Source of the DNA: an uncultured Tateyamaria sp.
Lineage (GTDB): Bacteria; Pseudomonadota; Alphaproteobacteria; Rhodobacterales; Rhodobacteraceae
Assembly (NCBI RefSeq): GCF_947494755.1
Contig: NZ_CANLVZ010000015.1
Location: forward strand, 31,815-95,814
Length of the DNA: 64,000 nt
Direction of reading: 5' to 3'
The notes beneath the pieces were generated by a model that searched no databases, had not been told where the DNA came from, and saw only the letters and a program-made list of their open reading frames with translations. Positions 8,331 through 17,845 of this stretch are shown piece after piece (the stretch's first letter is position 1; every line of letters begins with the position of its first letter). The translations under genes were made by a program, and so were the position numbers.

Positions 8331-10270
8331 GCCTGATCCTTGCCTGTCACATTGGCAAGCGGCTCAATCCCGCGCAGCACGCGCTGTTGTTCCTTAATGC
8401 GATCACGATCCTTGGTTGGATAGGCTTCGAGCGAGGGTTCACCCCCCGAAAGGGCCTGCAAGGTCACATCGCGCGCAATCGGCGCGGCAGCCTTGGATCC
8501 GCCGCCGCCGTGTTCCACCACCACGGCTACCGCGTATTTCGGATTGTCGTAGGGCGCAAAGTTCACAAACAGTGCGTGATCGCGCCGTTCCCACGGCAGG
8601 TCTTCGTTGCGGATCACGCCTGCGCGCCGTTCGGCCGCGGTGATGTTGCGCACCTGACTCGTACCTGTCTTGCCCGCCATGCGCATGGCGTCGTCGATGA
8701 TCCGGCTGCCATAGGCCGTGCCGCGACGGTCGTTGACGACCTCGAACATGGCCCGTCGCATCTTGCGCAGGTTGTTTTCATTCATCCCCATGCTGACGCC
8801 GCCGCCCGAAGGCTGTTCGATCCCGTCGATGGATTTGATCAGGCGCGGGGTCACGGTGTTGCCAGAGGCCAGACGCGCGGCCATGACAGCCAGCTGCAAA
8901 GGCGAGGCCAGCATGTACCCCTGCCCGATGGAGGCGTTGACTGTGTCCCCGATCACCCAATCCTGTCCGTGTGTGCTGGCCTTCCACGCCTTGGTGGGCG
9001 TCAGCCCCTGCGCCACGGCAGACATGGGCACATCATGGCGTTCCCCAAGCCCGAACCGGTTGGCCATGGCCGTGATCTTTTCAATGCCGACCTTCAGGGC
9101 GAGGTCGTAATAGTAAACGTCGCAGGATTGCTTGAGCGAGTTTTGCAGATCGACCCAGCCATGCCCCGCCCGTTTCCAGCAGTGGAACCGGCGGCCCGCG
9201 ACCTCAAGGTGCCCCGGGCAATAGACTGTCTCGTCCGGCCCGATCAGCCCTTCCTCAAGGGCTGCCATGGCCGTGATCATCTTGAAGGTTGAGCCGGGTG
9301 GGTAGGTGCCTTGGACCGATTTGGAGGCAAGCGGGCGATACTTGTTTTCGGTCAGCGCGCTGTAATCGGCCGTCGATATGCCGCGCACGAACAGGTTGGG
9401 ATCAAAAGTGGGCGCGGATGCAATCGACAGCAGGTCACCGCTTGTCACATCCATGATCACAGCGGACGCGCTTTCGCCGTTCAGCCGCGCCTGTACATAG
9501 CTTTGCAGCTTGGAATCGATGGTAAGTTGCAGGTCGGATCCGGCGGTGCCTTCGCGTCGGTCAAGTTCACGCATGACACGGCCTGTGGCATTCACTTCTA
9601 CCCGTTTGGCCCCGCCCTTGCCGCGCAGCGGCCCTTCGGCTTTCGCCTCGACCCCGACCTTGCCGATCTGAAAGCGGGGGATGCGCAGCAATTGGTCCGG
9701 GTCTTCGAGCTTGTCGAGGTCGTAGTCGCTGACTGGTCCGACATAGCCCAGCACATGCGCATAGTCTGATCCGAACGGGTAGACGCGGCTGAGGCCTACT
9801 TCGGGAGTGACACCCGGCAGGGCAGGCGCGTTGACGCTCACCCGGCTAAGGTCGTCCCATGTGACCTCATCCGCAAAGGTGATCGGCAGGAACGGGGCCG
9901 AGCGTTTCATCTCGGCCATCGCCCGCTCGACCTCGTCCTCGTCGAGGGGGACAATCTTGCCAAGGCGGCTGACGACCTCTTCGACGTCGCCTGCATCCTC
10001 GCGCACAATGACGATCCGATAGCTGGGCACATTGCGCGCCAGCGCAACGCCGTTACGATCAAAGATTTCGCCGCGTGCAGGTGGGATAATGCGGATGTTG
10101 ATCCGGTTTTCCTCGGCCAGCAAGCGGAACTGGTCGGCCTGATCGACTTGCAGGAACTGCATCCGCGCGCCCAATGCCCCAACAAAGGCCAGTTGCACGC
10201 CGCCCAGAATGGCGGCGCGGCGCGAGATCAGTTTGTGGTTGGCCTCAACATCAATGCGGGGACGTTTCAT
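8327..10270 (-). CDS. mrdA: Penicillin-binding protein 2 (MrdA), elongasome transpeptidase
   Basis: 647-residue class B PBP that cross-links new peptidoglycan for rod elongation. It has one N-terminal membrane anchor (about 20-38), the dimerisation domain with ARGEIFDRNG (65-74), and the transpeptidase domain with the active-site S327TFK330, SCD at 382-384 and KTG at 534-536, all intact. It overlaps mreD upstream and rodA downstream by four bases each. The intact catalytic triad and position between mreD and rodA leave little doubt that this is PBP2 rather than FtsI or a beta-lactam-resistance paralogue. Confidence 0.97.
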   Translation of the reverse strand: MKRPRIDVEANHKLISRRAAILGGVQLAFVGALGARMQFLQVDQADQFRLLAEENRINIRIIPPARGEIFDRNGVALARNVPSYRIVIVREDAGDVEEVVSRLGKIVPLDEDEVERAMAEMKRSAPFLPITFADEVTWDDLSRVSVNAPALPGVTPEVGLSRVYPFGSDYAHVLGYVGPVSDYDLDKLEDPDQLLRIPRFQIGKVGVEAKAEGPLRGKGGAKRVEVNATGRVMRELDRREGTAGSDLQLTIDSKLQSYVQARLNGESASAVIMDVTSGDLLSIASAPTFDPNLFVRGISTADYSALTENKYRPLASKSVQGTYPPGSTFKMITAMAALEEGLIGPDETVYCPGHLEVAGRRFHCWKRAGHGWVDLQNSLKQSCDVYYYDLALKVGIEKITAMANRFGLGERHDVPMSAVAQGLTPTKAWKASTHGQDWVIGDTVNASIGQGYMLASPLQLAVMAARLASGNTVTPRLIKSIDGIEQPSGGGVSMGMNENNLRKMRRAMFEVVNDRRGTAYGSRIIDDAMRMAGKTGTSQVRNITAAERRAGVIRNEDLPWERRDHALFVNFAPYDNPKYAVAVVVEHGGGGSKAAAPIARDVTLQALSGGEPSLEAYPTKDRDRIKEQQRVLRGIEPLANVTGKDQA

Positions 10271-10806
10271 GAGCGCACCCCCTGGCCACCGACATCATTG
10301 GGCGTGGCCTTGCGCACCCCCATCACCAGATGTGTGATTGCAACAACCAGCGGATAGGCCATTACCGTCACCGCGGTCTGGATCACGTCCAGTCCGAAGG
10401 GTGGGACATTGACCAACAAGATTGCGAGGATGATCCGATAGGCAAGGCCCACCCCCACAATCCACGCTGCCACCGATACCATCTCGGCGGCAAAGGTTGA
10501 ATCGCGCAGGGCCCGCGATTGCAGTTTGACCTGTTCACAGGCGATCAGGGCCAGCAGCGCCCACAGCCCCGGCGGACGCTGCAACAGCAGATCGGCCAGC
10601 AGGAAGGCCAGCGCCAGCAAGACCGTCGGCACATATTCGGGACGCCGCACCGACCATGCCAGCGCAAAGGCCAACAGCAGGTCGGGCCAGATCAACCCAC
10701 CAGCGGAGGTCTGCAAAGGCAGCAGATGAAAGAACAGGATCGACAGCACCAGAGCCGCAAAGGCCGCGCGCATTGTCCACAGGCGAGAGGGGGCGAGGTC
10801 GCTCAT
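10267..10806 (-). CDS. mreD: Rod shape-determining protein MreD
   Basis: 179-residue hydrophobic protein with about five predicted membrane helices. MreD is poorly conserved and is recognised here mainly from size, topology (cytoplasmic Arg-rich loop WSVRRPEYVP, C-terminal helix followed by a short charged tail) and its place between mreC and mrdA. It links MreC and PBP2/RodA to the MreB filament in the inner membrane. It overlaps both neighbours by four bases, indicating translational coupling and a fixed stoichiometry. Confidence 0.9.
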   Translation of the reverse strand: MSDLAPSRLWTMRAAFAALVLSILFFHLLPLQTSAGGLIWPDLLLAFALAWSVRRPEYVPTVLLALAFLLADLLLQRPPGLWALLALIACEQVKLQSRALRDSTFAAEMVSVAAWIVGVGLAYRIILAILLVNVPPFGLDVIQTAVTVMAYPLVVAITHLVMGVRKATPNDVGGQGVRS

Positions 10807-11687
10807 TCCGCCACCTCCGGTGCCAGCAAAGCGGCAGGTTGCAGCACGTCGTTGGTGTCCGACACCGGCTCGTTCCCGTAATGGCGCAGCACCCGCAGAA
10901 ATTCGAGCCTTTCGTAGTCTGCCGCTAGTCGCACACGCAGGCGCCCACCCGGATCAGCGGCGACTTGGCCAATCAGCAACCCGGCGGGAAAGACCCCCCC
11001 ATCACCGCTGGTCACCACCCGGTCGCCGGGGCGCACAAGTTCGCGGTTTTCCAAGAAATCCAGCGGCGGCGCAGCAGAGTTGTCGCCCGCCACAATCGCT
11101 TTCTGCCCGGAAGGCTGAATGATCGCAGGAATACGGCTGGACGCATCGGTTGCAAGGATCACCCGCGCCGTGTTCTGCGCCACCCCCGAAATACGACCGA
11201 CAAGGCCGATCCCGTCCATGGTCGCCCAGCCTTCGACAATCCCGTCGCGTGCGCCGACGTTCAGCAGGACCGACTGACGGAATGGCGATCCGGAATCGGC
11301 CAGCACAACGCCGGTGATATAGGTGAGACGCGGATCGAGCCGGACATTGTTCAGATCAAGCAGCCGGGCGTTTTCCTGTTCAAGTTGCAGTGCGGCCTCT
11401 TTCCACGCCTGCATCTGGCGCAATTCACGGCGCAGCTCGGTGTTTTGCTCCGCTATCCGTCGATAGCTTTGGAAATCGCGGGCCAGATTGATGGTGCCGG
11501 TGATCGGTGCCATCGCCCAGTCCATATTGGGCACGATGGTGTCCGTCACCTGGGCGCGGAACCGCTCGACCCGAGGGCTGTCAATGCGCCAGAGCAGGAA
11601 GATACCGGCCAGCACCAACACCAGCACAGCCAGAACAAGCCGCCTGAGCGGGCCTGCATAATCGACTTGTGCGCGGTCCTTGGCCAA
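10803..11687 (-). CDS. mreC: Rod shape-determining protein MreC
   Basis: 294-residue bitopic protein: short basic N-terminus, one membrane helix near 17-33, a coiled-coil segment (about 70-110, rich in Glu/Gln/Leu: EQNTELRRELRQMQAWKEAA) and a periplasmic beta-rich domain with the conserved VVLADSGSPFRQSVLLNVGARDG and VTSGDGGVFPAGLLIG blocks. MreC forms a periplasmic scaffold that activates PBP2/RodA. It is separated from mreB by 94 bp holding a strong hairpin, whereas all downstream junctions overlap. Confidence 0.95.
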   Translation of the reverse strand: MAKDRAQVDYAGPLRRLVLAVLVLVLAGIFLLWRIDSPRVERFRAQVTDTIVPNMDWAMAPITGTINLARDFQSYRRIAEQNTELRRELRQMQAWKEAALQLEQENARLLDLNNVRLDPRLTYITGVVLADSGSPFRQSVLLNVGARDGIVEGWATMDGIGLVGRISGVAQNTARVILATDASSRIPAIIQPSGQKAIVAGDNSAAPPLDFLENRELVRPGDRVVTSGDGGVFPAGLLIGQVAADPGGRLRVRLAADYERLEFLRVLRHYGNEPVSDTNDVLQPAALLAPEVAE

Positions 11688-11733
11688 GGCGGCTTCACCT
11701 CACTTTGGGTCACGTTGCGGGATGGTCCGACAT

Positions 11734-11750
11734 TTGCCCCTGCGGGGCAA
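11734..11750 (-). other. Intercistronic hairpin between mreB and mreC
   Basis: A perfect 7-bp inverted repeat (TTGCCCC / GGGGCAA) with a 3-base loop in the mreB-mreC spacer. On the mreB transcript it is followed by ATGTCGG, not by a T run, so it is not a canonical intrinsic terminator. It could be an mRNA stability or partial-attenuation element that lets MreB be made in excess of MreCD. The structure is seen; the role is inferred. Confidence 0.5.
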
Positions 11751-11781
11751 GTCAACACTTTGTTCCGGGGATCAGGCGGGC

Positions 11782-12837
<1,056 letters not shown>

Positions 12838-13100
12838 CTAGCCCGCGCCTGACCTCAACAAGATCCGGCCCAAAATGAAATTGGGTCCGCGACTCGATAT
12901 GAGGCGCAGACCGACCGCCTTATAGGCCCGCCTGTGCAGGGGCGAAAGGCCCCAATCGGCGTGAAAGTGGCGAGGTTTTGCCGCATGTCGCAAGGATGTG
13001 AAAAAACTTTCGGACCACTTCGAATAAAATTCAGACACGAGTTGTTAATCAGGTTCGGATCGCGCCGTGGTCGCGGCGTTTGGATTTTTCGGAGGATGAT

Positions 13101-13694
13101 ATGTTTTTCAAGCAGATTGCAGCAGTGGGGCTCGGTCTTGCGCTGAGTGTGAGTGTCGCGCAGGCCGACACCTGGACGCTGGACGGAGCCGCCTCGAACC
13201 TCGCTTTTGGCTCGATCAAGTTCAATGACACGGGCGAGGTCCACAGCTTTGGATCCGTGGACGGCACTGTCGCCGAAGATGGGACCGTGACGCTTGGCAT
13301 CGATCTGTCATCGGTCGAGACGAATATCGACATCCGTAACGAACGCATGATCGAACATGTGTTCAAGAACGCGCCCCGCGCCGCGATTTCTGCGCAGATC
13401 GACATGACGGCGCTGGATGCTATGCCTGTGGGCGACAGCACGGTGATGGAGGTTGAAGGCACGCTCGAGTTGCTTGGCACCGAGATCCCGCTTTATGGCG
13501 ATATGTTCGTGATGCGCCTGACGGAGGACAAGGTAATGGTCACAACCGACAGCATGATGTTCCTGTCGACGGCCGATGCCGGGATCGAGGCGGGCGTGGA
13601 CAAGTTGATGGAATTGGCGAGCCTGCCCAACATCGTGCGCACCGTGCCTGTGACCTTGCGTCTGATGTTTGATGCGGACGGCACCAGCGGCTGA
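13101..13694 (+). CDS. YceI-family secreted lipid-binding-like protein
   Basis: 197-residue periplasmic protein with a signal peptide (1-22, cleavage after VAQA). The mature part starts DTWTLDGAASNLAFGSIKFNDTGEVHSFGSVDGTV, the typical YceI opening, followed by the DLSSVETNIDIRNERMIEHVF motif. YceI proteins are lipocalin-like barrels that bind isoprenoid chains such as ubiquinone precursors; their exact role is unsettled. The ATG at 13101 follows GGAGG (13091-13095); an in-frame start at 13080 is unlikely. The gene stands alone between mreB (divergent) and leuA (convergent). Confidence 0.88.
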   Translation: MFFKQIAAVGLGLALSVSVAQADTWTLDGAASNLAFGSIKFNDTGEVHSFGSVDGTVAEDGTVTLGIDLSSVETNIDIRNERMIEHVFKNAPRAAISAQIDMTALDAMPVGDSTVMEVEGTLELLGTEIPLYGDMFVMRLTEDKVMVTTDSMMFLSTADAGIEAGVDKLMELASLPNIVRTVPVTLRLMFDADGTSG

Positions 13695-13704
13695 GGCTGG
13701 GCCG

Positions 13705-13730
13705 GGCGGACGACACGTCCGCCTTACGGG
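13705..13730. repeat. Palindromic element with TTACGGG tail (copy A)
   Basis: An 8-bp perfect stem (GGCGGACG / CGTCCGCC, 3-base loop) directly followed by TTACGGG, in the spacer between convergent yceI-like and leuA genes. Matching elements occur at 23021-23044 (reverse orientation) and 62937-62962. A second hairpin (GCGGGC / GCCCGC) follows at about 13738-13755. The pair may act as a weak bidirectional terminator; there is no long T run. Confidence 0.5.
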
Positions 13731-13763
13731 ATGTCAAGCGGGCTGTTGCGCCCGCCTGTGTCG

Positions 13764-15320
13764 TCAGCTGACGTCCTTGTAGCTGATTTCGGCCTTGTCG
13801 CTGCCGGATTTTTCGCGCCGGACCAGCAGGCGATTGAGCGCGTGCACATAAGCCCGCGCCGAGGCCACGACGGTGTCCGTGTCGGCAGATTGGCCGGTCA
13901 CGATCCGCCCATCTTCCTCCATCCGCACCGATACGGTGGCTTGGGCGTCGGTGCCTTCGGTTACGGCGTGCACTTGATAAAGCTGCAGCCGTGCTTCGTG
14001 CGGGAACAGCGCCTTGACCGCGTTGAAGGTTGCATCGACCGGCCCGTCGCCCGTCTGTGTCGTCATCTGCCGCTCGCCATTGATCGTCATCACGAGGTCA
14101 GCGACTTGTGGGCCGTCCGTGCCGCAGCGCACGGCCAGTTTTTCGATCTTGAGCCGTTCGTCTTCGGGGTCGGTGCTGGTGCGCATAAGCGCGATCAGAT
14201 CGTCGTCAAAGATTTCCTTTTTGCGGTCGGCGAGCGCCTTGAAGCGGACAAACACGTCCTTTAGTTGGTTATCGCCCACTTCAAAGCCCAACTGTTCCAG
14301 CTTGTCGCGCAAGGCGGCACGGCCCGAATGCTTGCCCATCACGAGGTTGGTGGCCGACAGGCCCACATCCTCGGGGCGCATGATCTCGAAGGTCTCGGCG
14401 TTCTTGAGCATCCCGTCCTGGTGGATGCCGGATTCGTGGGCGAAGGCGTTCTTGCCCACGATGGCCTTGTTGAACTGCACCGGAAAGCCGCTGACGGTCG
14501 CAACACGGCGCGAGATATTCATGATCTTGGTCGAGTCGATGCCCGTTTGATAAGGCATGATGTCGTTGCGTACCTTCAGCGCCATCACGACCTCTTCCAA
14601 GGCCGTGTTGCCTGCGCGTTCACCAAGCCCGTTGATGGTGCATTCGATCTGGCGCGCACCGGCCTCGACGGCGGCGAGGCTGTTGGCGGTCGCCATGCCG
14701 AGGTCGTTGTGGCAGTGGGTGGCAAAGATGATCTCGTCCGCGCCGGGCACGTTTTCCAGCAGCTTTCGAATCAAATCCGCGCTTTCGCGTGGGGCAGTGT
14801 AGCCGACCGTGTCGGGGATGTTGATCGTGGTCGCCCCCGCCTTGATCGCGATTTCGACCACCCGGTAGAGGTAGTCGAGTTCGGTGCGGGTCGCATCCAT
14901 CGGCGACCACTGCACATTGTCGCAGAGGTTCCGCGCGTGGGTGACGGTCTGTTCGATCCGCTCGGCCATTTCATCCATGCTGAGGTTGGGGATGGCGCGG
15001 TGCAGCGGCGAGGTACCGATGAAAGTGTGGATGCGTGGTTGGCGGGCATGTTTGACCGCCTCAAAGCAGCGGTCGATGTCGCCGATCTGGGCGCGGGCCA
15101 GCCCGCAGATCACCGAATTGGTCGCGTTTTTGGCGATGTCCGAGACAGCGTTGAAATCCCCCTCAGAGGCGATGGGAAACCCGGCCTCGATGATGTCGAC
15201 GCCCATATCATCGAGCAGGCTCGCGATTTCGAGCTTTTCGGTGTGGGTCATCGTGGCACCCGGGGACTGTTCGCCGTCGCGGAGCGTTGTGTCGAAAATT
15301 ACGACTTTATCTTGTGTCAT
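13764..15320 (-). CDS. leuA: 2-isopropylmalate synthase
   Basis: 518-residue enzyme committing 2-ketoisovalerate and acetyl-CoA to leucine synthesis. The DRE-TIM metallolyase domain shows TTLRDGEQSPG (11-21), HCHND (202-206, metal-binding His) and GLGERAGN (231-238); the C-terminal third (about 390-505) is the leucine-binding regulatory domain, so feedback inhibition is expected. Length and motif order fit the LeuA type 1 group rather than citramalate or homocitrate synthase. The upstream leader peptide with four consecutive Leu codons at 15401-15481 supports leucine-controlled expression and hence the leuA assignment. Confidence 0.96.
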   Translation of the reverse strand: MTQDKVVIFDTTLRDGEQSPGATMTHTEKLEIASLLDDMGVDIIEAGFPIASEGDFNAVSDIAKNATNSVICGLARAQIGDIDRCFEAVKHARQPRIHTFIGTSPLHRAIPNLSMDEMAERIEQTVTHARNLCDNVQWSPMDATRTELDYLYRVVEIAIKAGATTINIPDTVGYTAPRESADLIRKLLENVPGADEIIFATHCHNDLGMATANSLAAVEAGARQIECTINGLGERAGNTALEEVVMALKVRNDIMPYQTGIDSTKIMNISRRVATVSGFPVQFNKAIVGKNAFAHESGIHQDGMLKNAETFEIMRPEDVGLSATNLVMGKHSGRAALRDKLEQLGFEVGDNQLKDVFVRFKALADRKKEIFDDDLIALMRTSTDPEDERLKIEKLAVRCGTDGPQVADLVMTINGERQMTTQTGDGPVDATFNAVKALFPHEARLQLYQVHAVTEGTDAQATVSVRMEEDGRIVTGQSADTDTVVASARAYVHALNRLLVRREKSGSDKAEISYKDVS

Positions 15321-15370
15321 GGTGGTATCTCTTTTGATCTGATCCTGAAGCCTTTTGACGCGCGAGCGAT

Positions 15371-15407
15371 CCTCTGAGCGGGCGCGCCGACGGGCTGCGC
15401 TCAGAGG
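15371..15407 (-). promoter_or_regulatory. leuA leader hairpin (putative attenuation element)
   Basis: A perfect 10-bp inverted repeat, CCTCTGAGCG at 15371-15380 and its complement at 15398-15407, with a 17-base GC-rich loop. In the transcript the 5' arm overlaps the stop codon of the leucine leader peptide. The loop-side sequence GGCGCGC can instead pair with GCGCGUC just downstream (about 15356-15366), giving a competing hairpin. This layout fits ribosome-controlled attenuation: the first stem would be free to form when the ribosome stalls at the Leu codons and blocked when it reaches the stop. No T run follows the second hairpin, so the termination mechanism is unclear. Confidence 0.6.
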
Positions 15408-15481
15408 CGAATTAGGAGCAGTAGGCCACGCGAAATAGCACCGGAAAGATGCAGCGTTTGGATATGCGAGGCTCGTGTCAT
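15401..15481 (-). CDS. leuL: Leucine leader peptide of leuA
   Basis: A 26-codon open frame upstream of leuA beginning MTRASHIQ and ending GLLLLIRL. The four consecutive Leu codons CTA CTG CTC CTA include CTA twice, a codon that looks scarce in this GC-rich genome. Two more Leu codons lie at 10 and 12 and one at the last position. The stop falls in the 5' arm of a 10-bp hairpin. A TATAAT box ends seven bases before the ATG, so the transcript probably starts at or beside the ATG; a leaderless leader peptide is known for trpL of Sinorhizobium meliloti. Too short for ordinary gene finding; supported by position, Leu run and hairpin. Confidence 0.75.
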   Translation of the reverse strand: MTRASHIQTLHLSGAISRGLLLLIRL

Positions 15482-15488
15482 GGCCCTA

Positions 15489-15494
15489 ATTATA
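15489..15494 (-). promoter_or_regulatory. -10 element of the leu leader/leuA promoter
   Basis: Perfect TATAAT on the reverse strand, seven bases upstream of the leader-peptide ATG, predicting a start of transcription at about 15481-15482. No good -35 hexamer is seen at 16-18 bp (the sequence there reads TTCCCA or CTTCCC). A TTGAGA occurs only 9 bp upstream, too close to serve as -35. Confidence 0.5.
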
Positions 15495-15599
15495 TCGCGG
15501 CTGTCTCAAATGGGAAGACTGAAATACGAGCGTTGAGGCGCGTGGCTGTCCGGCCCTCCGGGGGCGGTTTTTTGGCGAAATGAAGTTGATGGATCGTGA

Positions 15600-16283
15600 A
15601 TGCCATCTAGTTTGGCTTTGATGAGCAGTGTATTGATTATTGGGGCGTCGGGCGGCATTGGCTCCGCTTTGGCAGATGGGTTTGTTGCGCGGGGGTCGCA
15701 GGTGGATCGCCTGTCGCGTTCGGCTGACGGGTTTGATGTGACGGATGCCGGGTCGATTGCGCAGCATTTGTCGGGTCGGGGTCCGTATGAGCGCGTGGTC
15801 GTTGCGACCGGCGCGTTGGAGATTGGCGGGGCGGCCCCTGAAAAAACCATCAAGGGGTTGGATGCGCGTGCGATGGCCGATCAGTTTGCGCTGAATGCCA
15901 TCGGGCCTGCCTTGGTGCTATCCCATGCCCATGCGTTGTTGCACCGGGACCGGCCTTGCGTGTTTGCGGTACTGTCGGCCCGTGTCGGGTCGATTGGCGA
16001 CAATCGAATAGGGGGCTGGATCAGTTATCGCAGTGCCAAAGCGGCGGTGAACCAGATCGTGCGCACTGCATCCATTGAGCTTGCCCGCACGCACAAGGAG
16101 GCTGCTGTTGTCGCCCTGCACCCGGGTACTGTGGAAACTCCGTTTACCGAGAAATATCTGAGCCGCCACCCGGCCGTGCCAGCATCCGAGGCCGCACAGA
16201 ACCTGATTGGTGTGATGGACGGGCTTGGGCCCAGACAGACGGGCAGCTTCTTTGACTATTCCGGTGCGGAGGTGGCGTGGTGA
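15600..16283 (+). CDS. Short-chain dehydrogenase/reductase (SDR) family protein
   Basis: About 227 residues with the classical SDR pattern: GASGGIG dinucleotide-binding motif near the N-terminus, FDVTDAGS acidic region, the catalytic Tyr-Lys in YRSAKAAVNQ, and HPGTVETPFTEKY after it. The short C-terminus resembles the CsgA/sniffer-like subgroup, whose substrates are mostly unknown. Start is ambiguous: ATG at 15600, or ATG at 15621 giving a tighter N-terminus (MSSVLIIGASGG). The last codons overlap the photolyase start as GTGA, so the pair is translationally coupled. Coupling to a light-repair gene hints at a stress or flavin/pterin context but does not prove one. Confidence 0.85.
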   Translation: MPSSLALMSSVLIIGASGGIGSALADGFVARGSQVDRLSRSADGFDVTDAGSIAQHLSGRGPYERVVVATGALEIGGAAPEKTIKGLDARAMADQFALNAIGPALVLSHAHALLHRDRPCVFAVLSARVGSIGDNRIGGWISYRSAKAAVNQIVRTASIELARTHKEAAVVALHPGTVETPFTEKYLSRHPAVPASEAAQNLIGVMDGLGPRQTGSFFDYSGAEVAW

Positions 16284-17806
16284 GCCGGTTGATCCTTGTG
16301 CTTGGGGACCAGTTGAGTTTGGACGTGGCCGCACTGGCGGCTGCGGACAAGGCGACCGACGTGGTTGTTATGGCCGAGGTCGCCGAGGAGGGCAGTTATG
16401 TGCCCCACCACCCCAAGAAAATCGTGCTGGTACTGGCGGCGATGCGCAAATTTGCGGCCCGTTTACGCGATGACGGGTGGCAGGTCGCCTATACCGAGTT
16501 GGACGATACCGACAATACCGGGTCTATCGTGGGGGAGTTGATCCGGCGCGCCGATCAGTTTGGGGCCAGCGAAGTGATCGCCACCAAGCCCGGCGAGTTT
16601 CGCCTGATTGCCGCGCTTGAGGATGCGCCGTTGTCTTTGACGATGCTGGAGGACGACCGTTTCATCGCGTCCCATGCGATGTTTGAGGGCTGGGCCGAAG
16701 GGCGCAAGGCGCTGCGGATGGAGTATTTCTATCGCGAGATGCGCCGCAAGACCGGCCTTCTGATGGAAGGTGATGAGCCTGCGGGTGGCAAGTGGAATTA
16801 CGACCATGAAAACCGCAAACCGGCACCCAGTGATGTCGCGTTTTCAGGGCCGATGCAATTTACGCCGGATGATGTGGTTGAGGACGTCCTTGATCTGGTG
16901 GAGGCCCGCTTTGGCAATCATTTTGGCGATGTGCGCCCGTTCTGGTTTGCCACCGATCAGGGGCAGGCGCGCCGCGCGCTCGCGCATTTTGTGAAATACG
17001 GGTTGGCCAAGTTTGGTGACTTTCAGGATGCGATGCTGGCGGACAATCGGTTCCTTTATCACGCGCTGGTATCGCCCTACCTCAACATCGGTCTGCTTGA
17101 CCCGCTCGAGGTGTGTCGCGCGGTCGAGGACGCGTGGAAAGCCGGCGATGCGCCCATCAACGCGGCCGAAGGGTTCATTCGTCAGGTCATCGGCTGGCGC
17201 GAATATGTGCGCGGGATCTACTTTCACGAGGGGCCGGACTATGCGGGCCGTAACGGGTTGGGTCACACCCGCGATCTGCCGGACTTCTTTTGGGGGTCCG
17301 AAACCCGGATGCATTGTGTGTCCAAGGCCGTCGAACAGACGGGGGCCGAGGCCTATGCCCACCATATCCAGCGTTTGATGGTCACGGGCAACTTTGCCCT
17401 GCTCGCTGGTCTTGATCCGGGGCAGGTGTCCGAGTGGTATCTGGCCGTTTATGCAGATGCGTTTGAATGGGTCGAGGCCCCTAATGTCGTGGGCATGTCG
17501 CAATTTGCGGATGGGGGCGTGATCGCCTCAAAACCCTACGTGAGTTCAGGGGCTTACATCAATCGCATGTCGGATTACTGCAAGGGATGTGCCTATAAGG
17601 TCAGCGTCAAGACGGGTGAGGGGGCGTGCCCGTTCAACCTGCTCTATTGGCATTTCCTTGACCAGCACCGGGACCGGTTTTCGAACAATGCGCGCATGGG
17701 CAACATGTACCGGACGTGGGATCGGATGAGTGATGAGAAACGCGCGACCGTCCTGCAAGAGGCCGATGCGTTTTTGGAACGGATGGAGGCGGGCGAGGTG
17801 GTTTAG
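16280..17806 (+). CDS. phrB: Iron-sulfur bacterial cryptochrome/photolyase (FeS-BCP, PhrB type)
   Basis: 508-residue flavoprotein of the FeS-BCP class, which includes the (6-4) photolyase PhrB of Agrobacterium and CryB of Rhodobacter. The N-terminal half is an alpha/beta antenna domain starting LILVLGDQLS; the helical C-terminal half binds FAD. Four cysteines expected to hold a 4Fe-4S cluster are present at 346, 434, 437 (YCKGC) and 450 (ACPFN). The GTG at 16280 overlaps the SDR stop and follows GGAGG at 16268-16272 by seven bases; the preceding GTG at 16277 is less likely. Role: light-driven repair of (6-4) photoproducts or blue-light signalling; sequence alone does not separate the two. Confidence 0.94.
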   Translation: MSRLILVLGDQLSLDVAALAAADKATDVVVMAEVAEEGSYVPHHPKKIVLVLAAMRKFAARLRDDGWQVAYTELDDTDNTGSIVGELIRRADQFGASEVIATKPGEFRLIAALEDAPLSLTMLEDDRFIASHAMFEGWAEGRKALRMEYFYREMRRKTGLLMEGDEPAGGKWNYDHENRKPAPSDVAFSGPMQFTPDDVVEDVLDLVEARFGNHFGDVRPFWFATDQGQARRALAHFVKYGLAKFGDFQDAMLADNRFLYHALVSPYLNIGLLDPLEVCRAVEDAWKAGDAPINAAEGFIRQVIGWREYVRGIYFHEGPDYAGRNGLGHTRDLPDFFWGSETRMHCVSKAVEQTGAEAYAHHIQRLMVTGNFALLAGLDPGQVSEWYLAVYADAFEWVEAPNVVGMSQFADGGVIASKPYVSSGAYINRMSDYCKGCAYKVSVKTGEGACPFNLLYWHFLDQHRDRFSNNARMGNMYRTWDRMSDEKRATVLQEADAFLERMEAGEVV

Positions 17807-17845
17807 GCGCTGTTTGCGTGATCTGAACCCCGGCAGGTCTGGTCC

